A stretch of DNA of 36,627 nt, taken from NCBI GenBank assembly GCA_023665425.1, contig JAMPDX010000013.1, forward strand, positions 1-36,627, given 5' to 3'. Shown here one piece after another: positions 16,996 through 24,404 of the stretch. Source of the DNA: Muribaculaceae bacterium (GTDB lineage Bacteria > Bacteroidota > Bacteroidia > Bacteroidales > Muribaculaceae). The notes beneath the pieces are model-generated. The model saw only the letters and a list, made by a program, of their open reading frames with translations. It made no database searches and was not told where the DNA came from. The position numbers and the translations under genes are program-made. Each line of letters opens with the position of its first letter. The first letter of the stretch is position 1.

Positions 16996-17187
16996 AGTGA
17001 TGATTAAAAAATAAATTGGTGAGATTTTGTATGATGATTAAGTACCAACTTGGTATTTTTTGAAGTCTTTTCGGCGCTTTTCTTCCATCTGAACAGTCGC
17101 ATAGCCCGCTATGCTCCTTTTTCAGATAGAAAAAATCACTCGAAAATACTTTCAAAAAAATTACCAAGTTATTTTTTAATCATCACT
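16996..17187 (-). mobile_element. Fold-back intergenic element, copy 2 (192 bp)
   Basis: The termini are AGTGATGATTAAAAAATAA and its perfect inverted copy. Towards the centre an imperfect helix runs almost throughout, broken by two internal loops. The innermost part, read on the minus strand, is ATCTGAA-aaAGGAG-[CATAG-CGGG-CTATG]-CGACTG-TTCAGAT, with the core at 17094-17119. The element fills the whole gap between the DUF4254 stop codon (17192) and the GT9 GTG start (16992). Terminal repeats and internal layout match the copy at 25675-25861. No transposase is encoded. Confidence 0.82.
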
Positions 17188-17191
17188 AAGG

Positions 17192-17797
17192 CTATTTTTT
17201 CTTGTACAGTTCAGGATTAGTGGCCGGGTCGTTGTAAAGCTTCATCTGACGATACACCTTCATATATTTATGGCCGTCAGCAATGTCATTTAGCAGGGCA
17301 TCAATAGCGCTGCTCAGGTCAGTGCGCTGCTCGAGCAAGACGGCGAGCTTGCCGCGTGCTGTGGCGCGATGCTCTTCAGATGCATCTTCGCGCTCGGCCT
17401 GCTCACGCATGTGCCATATCTTCAGAGCGAGAATAGAAAGGCGGTCTATGGCCCATGCCGGGCTCTCTGTATTGATGGTGGCATTCGGCAATGGCTTGAC
17501 ATCCTGATATTTAGTCCTGAACCATGAGTCAATATCCTCCACCATGTCAGTGCGTACCTGATTGGAGTGGTCAATGCGGCGCTTCAACTTCATACCCTCA
17601 GCCGGATCAAGGTCCGGCACACGTATCAGGTCCTCCAAGTGCCACTGTGCGGCATCTATCCAGCATTTGTTAAAGAGCGTGGTTTCGAGTGTCCCTTCAG
17701 CATACGGACATTTAACAGGTGCATCTATGGAGTCTGTTATGTGGTATGTGGCCACAGCATTGTCAAATACTTTATTAGCGTTTTCAGAAAAAGTCAT
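17192..17797 (-). CDS. DUF4254 family protein
   Basis: A 201-residue soluble, mostly helical protein without signal peptide. The stretch CWIDAAQWHLEDLIRVPDLDP followed by RRIDHSNQVRTDMVEDID (about residues 45-91) is the hallmark of DUF4254. This Bacteroidota family is often found next to GT9 genes, as here. Its function is unknown; involvement in LPS core or envelope sugar metabolism is a guess from neighbourhood. It follows the S66 peptidase gene by 6 bp and is probably the third gene of a radical SAM-S66-DUF4254 operon. Confidence 0.8.
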   Translation of the reverse strand: MTFSENANKVFDNAVATYHITDSIDAPVKCPYAEGTLETTLFNKCWIDAAQWHLEDLIRVPDLDPAEGMKLKRRIDHSNQVRTDMVEDIDSWFRTKYQDVKPLPNATINTESPAWAIDRLSILALKIWHMREQAEREDASEEHRATARGKLAVLLEQRTDLSSAIDALLNDIADGHKYMKVYRQMKLYNDPATNPELYKKK

Positions 17798-17803
17798 ATT
17801 GGC

Positions 17804-18742
17804 TTAAACAGTTTTTAATATTGAAGTATTATTGTTACATCTCAGTTCAACGAGGGCACCCTCTATGAGCGGGATGTTTTGCGGTATATGACCGATGGGC
17901 ATATTGAAGGCCACTGGCACCCGGTCCAAGTATCCCCATTGGCGAAGACGGTCGTAGATCATTGATATAGTATCCGGATAATTGGCATCCGCGCGAGTGT
18001 CAGTGAATGTGCCTACTATCAGGCCGGCGGCATGCTTGAGTGCTCCTGACAGGTGGAGTTGCCAAAGCATCCTCTCGGTGGCATAAATGGCTTCTGATAT
18101 ATCCTCTATGAAGAGAATGTCTCCTTCGCCGTTAAATATGTCATATGGGGTGGCAATCAAGTGAGAGAGCACAGCTAAATTGCCCCCTTTGAGTCTGCCA
18201 CGAGCTTCTTTTGCCGGTACGGGGTAATTGGGGTCAGCCTCAAACCGGTAGTTCATCTCCGGATGCTCGGCGCAAAGTATCGCTAACAATTGGTCAAGCG
18301 CCGACTCCTCTTCGCTGATGTATCTTGCCATGGAACCATGCAGAGAGACTATGCCGGCCTTAAGGAGGCGGGCATGTATAGCGCTCACATCAGAGAAGCC
18401 CACAACCCATTTTGGAGTGGCGCGCAAGAATTCATCAGAAACCTCATCTATCCAATGAACAGCCCCATAGCCTCCGCGGGTGCAGATTATGGCACCTACC
18501 TCGGGGTCCGCCCATGCTTCTTTGAAGTCTTGCAAGCGGTGGTATGATGAGGAGGAGTAGCTGCCGCACGGCTCGCCAAGGGCATGTGGCATGATACGCA
18601 CGTTAAAGCCGGCGGCTTGGATTTTGTCGGCGGCTTGGTGTACGAATTCAGCCTTTACACGGCTTGCAGGTGAGATGAACACTACCGTGTCACCCCTCTT
18701 CAACGGTTTGGGATATATAAATTGCTGATTGTCTGTGCTCAT
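17804..18742 (-). CDS. Peptidase family S66 (LD-carboxypeptidase/MccF-like)
   Basis: 312 residues from the ATG at 18742; a TTG three codons upstream also opens the frame but overlaps the preceding stop. VVFISPASRV opens the fold. WVVGFSDVSAIHARL carries the nucleophile Ser, FIEDISEAIYATERML the Glu region and MPIGHIPQN the His of the Ser-Glu-His triad. Family members cleave L,D bonds of recycled muropeptides in the cytoplasm (LdcA) or amide bonds of toxic peptide-nucleotides (MccF). There is no signal peptide. In this setting murein recycling is more likely. Confidence 0.85.
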   Translation of the reverse strand: MSTDNQQFIYPKPLKRGDTVVFISPASRVKAEFVHQAADKIQAAGFNVRIMPHALGEPCGSYSSSSYHRLQDFKEAWADPEVGAIICTRGGYGAVHWIDEVSDEFLRATPKWVVGFSDVSAIHARLLKAGIVSLHGSMARYISEEESALDQLLAILCAEHPEMNYRFEADPNYPVPAKEARGRLKGGNLAVLSHLIATPYDIFNGEGDILFIEDISEAIYATERMLWQLHLSGALKHAAGLIVGTFTDTRADANYPDTISMIYDRLRQWGYLDRVPVAFNMPIGHIPQNIPLIEGALVELRCNNNTSILKTV

Positions 18743-18747
18743 GAGCG

Positions 18748-19536
18748 TCAATTGACTTGGACGGGGACTCCGGTCTCTTGCTCAATGCGCTTGCCTATGG
18801 CGCGCAATTCCTCGATGGGTACCTTTTGCAATTGCTCCGCGGGTGTGGCGCGGTCTATGCTGTATAGCATCACTTCGCGCGGCTTGATGCGGCGGTAGGC
18901 ATCTTCCAGAGCTTTTATCTCTTCTTCGGTGGTGTTGTCGACTTTTTGGCCCTCATATTCACCACGCAACATCATGGTTTGGATGATGCAGTTACTGCCG
19001 ATGGCTTCTAATTCAGGCAGGAGTTTTGCCACAGTGAAGTTCTTCTGATTGGGTCGGTCAATCAATCGCATAGTAGCCTCGACGGCGGAGTCGAGTTTCA
19101 GGATATTGTTGTCGGCCTTCTTGAGGGCAGCTACGACAGCAGGGTTGTCGAGGCGGGTGCTATTACAAAGCACACTCACCCTGGCATTAGGGAAGTATTC
19201 ATCTCTCAGGCGGATGGTGTCGTCTAAGATTTGGGGAAATTCGGGGTTGAGTGTAGGCTCACCATTGCCACTGAAAGTTATGACATCGAGAGTCTGCCCG
19301 TCGGCCTTCATCTGCTCCAGCTTGGCACGCAGTTGTTTTTCAGTTGCCTCGCGAGTTGGAAGTCCTGCTTTACCGGGTCCTTGAGAGTTGAAGCCGGCTT
19401 CACAATACAGACAATCGAAGCTGCACACTTTGCCATCTGCCGGCGACAAGTTTACACCCAATGATGTGCCCAAACGCCTTGAATGTATGGGCCCGAACAC
19501 TGTGCTGTGAAAAAGTATTGTTTGATCTTTAGACAT
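18748..19536 (-). CDS. Radical SAM protein (COG0731-like)
   Basis: 262 residues. CSFDCLYC (Cys38, Cys42, Cys45) is the CxxxCxxC cluster motif. FSGNGEPTLNPEF contains the SAM-binding GGE-like GEP segment. The opening FGPIHSRRLGTSLGVNL is shared with the COG0731 group, which includes wybutosine-type Fe-S oxidoreductases. The substrate is unknown. It ends 5 bp before the S66 peptidase ATG, so the two genes are co-transcribed. The length fits the short single-domain form. Confidence 0.85.
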   Translation of the reverse strand: MSKDQTILFHSTVFGPIHSRRLGTSLGVNLSPADGKVCSFDCLYCEAGFNSQGPGKAGLPTREATEKQLRAKLEQMKADGQTLDVITFSGNGEPTLNPEFPQILDDTIRLRDEYFPNARVSVLCNSTRLDNPAVVAALKKADNNILKLDSAVEATMRLIDRPNQKNFTVAKLLPELEAIGSNCIIQTMMLRGEYEGQKVDNTTEEEIKALEDAYRRIKPREVMLYSIDRATPAEQLQKVPIEELRAIGKRIEQETGVPVQVN

Positions 19537-19580
19537 TGGATATTAGTATTTTATTAGATACACTCTAAAGCAGAACGAGA

Positions 19581-20558
19581 CTATTGGAGGGTGAATGATT
19601 TGCGAGTCAGCTGATTGCCATCACAGAATATCATCACAGTGTATGTACCGGCGGTCAAGGTGGTGTTCACATCATAATAGACAGTGGTTGACACCTCTTC
19701 GTTGGCATATTCAATCTGGCGTCTGGCGGTGGCCTGCAGGGTGGTGCCTTCAGCAGAGAATGAGCCGCCTCCGGTGAGATTCTGACCTTCCGGAGTCTTG
19801 ATGATAATAAAGAAATCCTTCATGCCCGGGGCGGCAGTGTTATTGGCAGTGATGGTGAAGCTCACACCCAGCTTGGTTGCCTTCTGTACCTTTTTTTCGG
19901 ATTTGCCTTTCTTGTTGTAAGCGTGGAGAGATACGCCGGTGAGGATAAGACGTTTGGCTGTGTTGACAGTCTGAGTGAGCTGCTCGTTTTTGGTGGATGT
20001 AGCACTCACGGCCTGTTGCAAATTCTGATTTTCTTGAGTGAGCTGAGTGTTGATTTCCACCTGTTGATTGTATTTCTCATTGAGTTCGGCGAGTTGGCCG
20101 AGCAAGTCCTTGCAATACCCTTTGAGTTGCTCTACCTGGCTCTCAAGTTCGGCAATTTTTTTGCGTTGAGCCTCAATTTCGGCGTCAGTGCGTTTCTTGT
20201 TTTTTGCGGAGTTGGCCTGCTCCTGCTTAAGCTCCTTGACGAGGTTTTCAATCTCATCGCGAGCTGCATTATACTTATCAACCAGCGCCTGCTGCTCGGC
20301 ATTGATGTTAGGATTGTTTTCAAGTTCCGGAAGCTCGAGGAGCATTCGGTCCATATTCTGCTGATCGATAACCATTTGGAGAGAATCAGCCCTCCAGGCG
20401 TCTTCACTGGCGGCTGCTTGCTGAGCCGCGAGCCTGTCTGCCTGTGCATTCTCTTGCTCACTGTCATTATTGAAGAAGAGGAGCCACACAAGCACACCGA
20501 TGAGAATAATTACTACACCGATGCCGGAGAAAAGTATGATTTTTTGATTTTTGTCCAC
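19581..20558 (-). CDS. Membrane-anchored coiled-coil protein of unknown function
   Basis: A 325-residue protein not assignable to a named family. Residues about 8-29 (IILFSGIGVVIILIGVLVWLLFF) form one helix that anchors the protein with the bulk outside the cytoplasm. Residues about 75-205 are a Q/E/K-rich coiled coil (IAELESQVEQLKGYCKDLLG, INTQLTQENQNLQQAV). The last ~120 residues look like a beta-sandwich (VSFTITANNTAAPGMKDFFIIIKTPEG to TYTVMIFCDGNQLTRKSFTLQ). It lies between rlmN and a radical SAM gene with 44-78 bp gaps. A role in envelope scaffolding is possible but unsupported. Confidence 0.75.
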   Translation of the reverse strand: MDKNQKIILFSGIGVVIILIGVLVWLLFFNNDSEQENAQADRLAAQQAAASEDAWRADSLQMVIDQQNMDRMLLELPELENNPNINAEQQALVDKYNAARDEIENLVKELKQEQANSAKNKKRTDAEIEAQRKKIAELESQVEQLKGYCKDLLGQLAELNEKYNQQVEINTQLTQENQNLQQAVSATSTKNEQLTQTVNTAKRLILTGVSLHAYNKKGKSEKKVQKATKLGVSFTITANNTAAPGMKDFFIIIKTPEGQNLTGGGSFSAEGTTLQATARRQIEYANEEVSTTVYYDVNTTLTAGTYTVMIFCDGNQLTRKSFTLQ

Positions 20559-20636
20559 GATAAGCTTGGAGTTGAAATGTTTGAATTATGGATTGAGTAT
20601 ATACTGATGATGTCTATCGGGTCATCGGGCTGATAT

Positions 20637-21692
20637 TTACGGGGTGGCCTTTCCTTTGCCGGCCAACATACCGCATGCCGCCATGATATCCTCACCTCGA
20701 GAGGCGCGTATGGTACATATAATGCCTTTGGAATTCAGTATGTTGCGGAAGATAATCATCTTCTCTTCAGATGATGGCACGAGGTCTACCCCGGGTATCT
20801 GATGAAAACGTATCAGGTTTACACGACATTCTGTTTTGCCGATGAGAGAGGCCAGCAAGTTGGCATGAGCAATGTCATCGTTGACGTTACGCCACATAAT
20901 ATACTCGAGTGAAAGGCGACGCTGGTGAGAGAAGTCGTAGCCTTGCAGGAGCTGCATGACATTGCGGATGGGATATGCACGCTCGGCCGGCATCATGGAT
21001 TTGCGCTGCTCCGGGTCTGCGCTGTGCACACTCACGGCTATGTGCACCTGAGTACGGTCGAGCAGTTCTTTTAGTTCTGTGAGCTTTCCCACAGTTGAGA
21101 CTGTGATGCGTTTGGGGCTCCATGCCATACCCCATGGGGCGGTCATTATCTCTATCACCGGGAGCAGCTCGCCGAGATTGTCCAGAGGCTCACCCATGCC
21201 CATAAACACCACATTTGTGAGGGGCTGCATTGGCTCCTCACCTTTTTGTGGGGTCGGGGGGATGCTGAGTATCTGGTCCATGATTTGAGCGGCTGTGAGG
21301 TTTCCCTTAAAGCCCTGCTTGCCGGTCATGCAGAAATAGCAGTTCATGCGACACCCGGCTTGAGAGGAGACGCAGAGGGTGGCTCGGTCATGGTCAGGGA
21401 TATAGACTGACTCAATCTTTTTGCCAGTGCCGAAGTCAAACATATATTTTACGGTGCCATCGGTGCTCTTGAGAGCGGTGACAGGCTCGGAGCGGCCTAT
21501 GGTGTAATATGTAGAGAGCCACTTCTTATTTTTGATAGAGATATTCTCCATCTGCTCAAATGATGTGACACGCTTGTCATATAGCCAGTCAGCTAACTGT
21601 TTGGCAACAAATCTGGGCATACCGCCCTCCTTGACAACAGCCTCGAGCTGTGTCAGGGTCATGCCTATTAGGGGACGTTTCTGTTCTGCCAT
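20637..21692 (-). CDS. rlmN: 23S rRNA A2503 / tRNA A37 C2-methyltransferase RlmN
   Basis: 351 residues. GCRMNCYFC gives the radical-SAM cluster cysteines Cys114, Cys118 and Cys121. VFMGMGEPLDN is the SAM-binding segment. EDIMAACGML contains the C-terminal catalytic cysteine (Cys340) that carries the methyl group. The N-terminal accessory domain (LTQLEAVVKEGGMPRFVAKQLADWLY) is typical. It methylates C2 of A2503 in the ribosomal peptidyl-transferase centre. All key residues are present. The closely related Cfr would have similar cysteines, but the housekeeping context and RlmN-like N terminus favour rlmN. Confidence 0.95.
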   Translation of the reverse strand: MAEQKRPLIGMTLTQLEAVVKEGGMPRFVAKQLADWLYDKRVTSFEQMENISIKNKKWLSTYYTIGRSEPVTALKSTDGTVKYMFDFGTGKKIESVYIPDHDRATLCVSSQAGCRMNCYFCMTGKQGFKGNLTAAQIMDQILSIPPTPQKGEEPMQPLTNVVFMGMGEPLDNLGELLPVIEIMTAPWGMAWSPKRITVSTVGKLTELKELLDRTQVHIAVSVHSADPEQRKSMMPAERAYPIRNVMQLLQGYDFSHQRRLSLEYIMWRNVNDDIAHANLLASLIGKTECRVNLIRFHQIPGVDLVPSSEEKMIIFRNILNSKGIICTIRASRGEDIMAACGMLAGKGKATP

Positions 21693-21751
21693 AGCTTTTG
21701 ATATCTTGGTGACTCGGATGGGTGTCAGACCATCAGAGCCGAATTTGGAGA

Positions 21752-21791
21752 AAAGGCAGGGAGCAGACGATAGTCATTTCTCCCTGCCTTT
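21752..21791 (-). terminator. Terminator of the PpiD-like gene
   Basis: AAAGGCAGGGAG and CTCCCTGCCTTT form a perfect 12-bp stem with a 16-nt loop. On the minus strand it starts 23 bp after the PpiD stop and ends in CCTTTTCT. Confidence 0.85.
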
Positions 21792-21814
21792 ATAGCTTGT
21801 GACGTAGCGGATGA

Positions 21815-23965
21815 TTAGCGAGTGCCGGTCATCTCAAACAGACGGTTGTTCTTACGGTTATTGCCACGCAGTAGATTGCTCAGGTTGCTTCTCAGATATT
21901 TGTTCATGTACTGAGAGTCGATGGCCTGACCATCTTCTTTAGTCATCTTGCTGGCAGCGGGAGTTTTGCTCTTGACGGTGACAGCATACACGCCGTTGTC
22001 GCCCTTGAGGACAACCACCTTGTTTGAGGGTTGCATAGCTGCGATGCGTGCCAGAGCTGATTTGCCGATATTCACCTGGCCGCCGGCGAATGTAATATCT
22101 GCAGTGTTAACTGCAGCGCCATTCATAGCCTGAGCGGTAGCGTTGATATCACCCTTGCCGGAGTATTGCTTAACCATTGCATCGGCAGCTTTGCGCTTCT
22201 GGATGGTGTTCTCGAGCTGGCTCTTAACGTATGTGTCGTTGTAGGGGAGGAAGTCCTCATACTCACCCTCTACCAGAGCAATGAAGATGATGGGCTGCTC
22301 GTTGTTGTCGTTTGTCATTACCTCGGAGAGCTGGCCGGCCTCGCCGTCAGTCATTACCCAGTTGATGAGCCGGTTGCCGGGGATTGAGTATCCGTTAACG
22401 CCGGGAGTTGAGCCGGTGACCTTCTGATTGATATAAGTGTAGCCGGCCTTCTGGGCGCCTGCCTTGAATTTGGAGGGAGTATTGTTGGCGTTGGCATACT
22501 TGCTCATAGCGGCCTCAGCAGCCTCTACAGTGGCCTTGGAGGGCACAAGGTTATACTCTACAACTTCAAGGTTGTAAACGGGAACTTTGGGAGAGGTGGC
22601 TTTGACGTATGCAAGAGAGGTCATTTGGTCATCGCTCATAGCAGTGAGCAGTGCGCCGGCGGCAACGGTGTCCAATTGCTCAACCAGGCCGGGAGCGGAC
22701 TGGAGCTGTGAGCGGAACTGCATATTCTGCAGAGGCATCATCTCGTCGTTGTCCTGAATGTTGAGTTCTTCGGCACTGTATTTGCCCTTGATTGAGTCAA
22801 GGCTCAGGCCGGCAGCGATGTCAGCCTTCACAGCATCGAGCTTGCTGTTGTCTACATATATTGATGCTGCCTTCACACTATCGTTAGCCATTGTGGGAGC
22901 ACCCACCATCTTAATCATAATGAATGAGCCGTTGTTCTCAAACACACCTACATTGCTTGAGGTAGAATCGTTCAGGAAGCTGGCGAAGCGGGGATCCATA
23001 GCACCGAGAGATGAAGCTGAGCCACTAACCTTGGAGGAGTGAACACCGGCATTGAGCAGGTCTTTGCCTAATTTTGTGCCGTTGTTGAGAGCAGTGAGAG
23101 TTTGCTTCTTAATCTCGGCAGCCTTCTTCTTGTCAGCGTCAGAGGGAGTGACACTGTATGCCAATATGCCGACAGTCTTGGTATCCTCTTTCAGACGAAA
23201 ACGGTTCTTGGTCTTGGCATATTCATCCTGCAGCTCTTTGTCGCTCACCTTGTAAGCAGACAGGTCAGTAGGATAGGGCATATAAGCGTATTCGATATTG
23301 GTGATATCATTATTCTCGGCATAAGTAGCTTGCTTCTCGAGAGCATTGGCATGATACATGCCGCTGAGCAGCTGGAGATAAAGCATACGGCGGATCTCGC
23401 TCTTAGCCTGCTTCTCCATAGCGAGCCAACCCTGCTGCAGGGCAGACATGTCACCCTTCACACCATATTTCTCGGGAGCGAAGATGACATCGTGCCAGTA
23501 GCGTAGACTATATAAGTTAGAGCCGGCTGCTTGATTACCGAGGGCTTGCATGAATCCCTCGCCATAAACAGAGAGGAATTGATTTACGGCTGCCAGCTGG
23601 TGTGCAATACCATTAGATTGTGTGGGCTGCAGGGGTATTTCAGTGATGAAATAAGTCAGGGCCTCGTCAGAGACTTCAATACCCATTTTGTCAGCAGCCT
23701 GGTCCAACAGTTTTTCATCGATAAGCTGGTCGATAATGTTCTGCATAGCAGCAGAGTTATCTTGTTCACCGCTTAACATTTGAGAGTATTGCTGATATTC
23801 GGAGATGTCGACTTTAGCATCGCCGAGCTCAGCCACTGTTGAGCCGTTGCCGAAAAGTGTTCTGCCATTTGTCAGTGCATCACCGAGGATGAAAGCCAAA
23901 AGCGCAGCACCGATAATAACAATCAGCAGAACGGATCTTTTTCTTATTTTTTCAAGAGTTGCCAT
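21815..23965 (-). CDS. PpiD-like periplasmic folding factor (SurA N-domain peptidyl-prolyl isomerase)
   Basis: A 716-residue protein anchored by one N-terminal helix (VLLIVIIGAALLAFILGDAL, about 12-31). A SurA-type chaperone domain follows (VDISEYQQYSQ, IIDQLIDEKLLDQAADKMGIEVSDEAL). Parvulin-like regions are in the middle and there is a long C-terminal domain. The length matches the usual Bacteroidota PpiD homologue (about 700). It assists folding of proteins leaving the Sec translocon. It has its own consensus promoter at 24107-24137, with a ~135-nt leader, and a terminator. Prolyl isomerase activity itself is uncertain, since the parvulin motifs are weak. Confidence 0.88.
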   Translation of the reverse strand: MATLEKIRKRSVLLIVIIGAALLAFILGDALTNGRTLFGNGSTVAELGDAKVDISEYQQYSQMLSGEQDNSAAMQNIIDQLIDEKLLDQAADKMGIEVSDEALTYFITEIPLQPTQSNGIAHQLAAVNQFLSVYGEGFMQALGNQAAGSNLYSLRYWHDVIFAPEKYGVKGDMSALQQGWLAMEKQAKSEIRRMLYLQLLSGMYHANALEKQATYAENNDITNIEYAYMPYPTDLSAYKVSDKELQDEYAKTKNRFRLKEDTKTVGILAYSVTPSDADKKKAAEIKKQTLTALNNGTKLGKDLLNAGVHSSKVSGSASSLGAMDPRFASFLNDSTSSNVGVFENNGSFIMIKMVGAPTMANDSVKAASIYVDNSKLDAVKADIAAGLSLDSIKGKYSAEELNIQDNDEMMPLQNMQFRSQLQSAPGLVEQLDTVAAGALLTAMSDDQMTSLAYVKATSPKVPVYNLEVVEYNLVPSKATVEAAEAAMSKYANANNTPSKFKAGAQKAGYTYINQKVTGSTPGVNGYSIPGNRLINWVMTDGEAGQLSEVMTNDNNEQPIIFIALVEGEYEDFLPYNDTYVKSQLENTIQKRKAADAMVKQYSGKGDINATAQAMNGAAVNTADITFAGGQVNIGKSALARIAAMQPSNKVVVLKGDNGVYAVTVKSKTPAASKMTKEDGQAIDSQYMNKYLRSNLSNLLRGNNRKNNRLFEMTGTR

Positions 23966-24106
23966 TGGTTATAGCTATAAATATAGATTTATTTTTATTA
24001 ATTCACACAGATAATACACCTTTTTAATGTATAAATATACCAAAAGGACGTTATAATCAGTTAGTAGTCGAGGGGAGAAAGGTGTGAAACCACACTATTC
24101 AGGTTG

Positions 24107-24137
24107 CAAAGATAGCCAATTTCCACGACACTGCAAA
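24107..24137 (-). promoter_or_regulatory. Promoter of the PpiD-like gene
   Basis: On the minus strand TTTG (24134-24137), 19 bp, TATCTTTG (24107-24114): full Bacteroidota consensus. The rest of the 439-bp gap (23966-24404) holds the A+T-rich leader, an isolated plus-strand TAATTTTG box at 24278-24285 and the palindrome at 24300-24357. Confidence 0.82.
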
Positions 24138-24299
24138 GCAAACGGCTGTTTTTTCATTTTTTTTACCATACGAAAGTTTCCACTAAGAAATGAAAATTGC
24201 ACTCCTTATTGGAAACTTTGCCGAGATTGAACCTTGATTTTTTCAACCCCGGTTGCTGAGTTTTTCAAATTATTGCTTAATTTTGCACTTGAAGGTAGG

Positions 24300-24357
24300 A
24301 TCTGCATTTTTAAGTGGCTGTTCAATTTAAATTGAACAGCCACTTAAAAACGCAGAT
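24300..24357. repeat. 58-bp near-perfect palindrome sharing the ends of fold-back element copy 1
   Basis: The two 29-bp halves are inverted copies with one mismatch and no spacer; the centre lies between 24328 and 24329. The 27 bp at 24311-24337 match the left terminal repeat of the element at 11083 in 26 positions. It looks like the two terminal repeats joined with the interior lost, or a free target site. It could extrude as a cruciform or act as a terminator for the gene at 24405. Confidence 0.8.
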
Positions 24358-24404
24358 ATACTTTGTGCGCGACCTATAATATTACAGTGGATTTATCGAC
24401 ATGA

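Noticed and set aside
16808..17167. Open frame (119 codons) entering fold-back element copy 2
   Set aside because: The equivalent frame in copy 3 has stop codons, and the 3' half is antisense-frame shadow of the GT9 gene.
18743..18751. TTG start for the S66 peptidase
   Set aside because: It overlaps the stop of the radical SAM gene; an ATG follows three codons later.
24300..24357. Reading the palindrome as an ordinary terminator only
   Set aside because: There is no T-run, and the arms match the ends of the element at 11083, which points to a repeat-derived origin. Terminator activity is not excluded.
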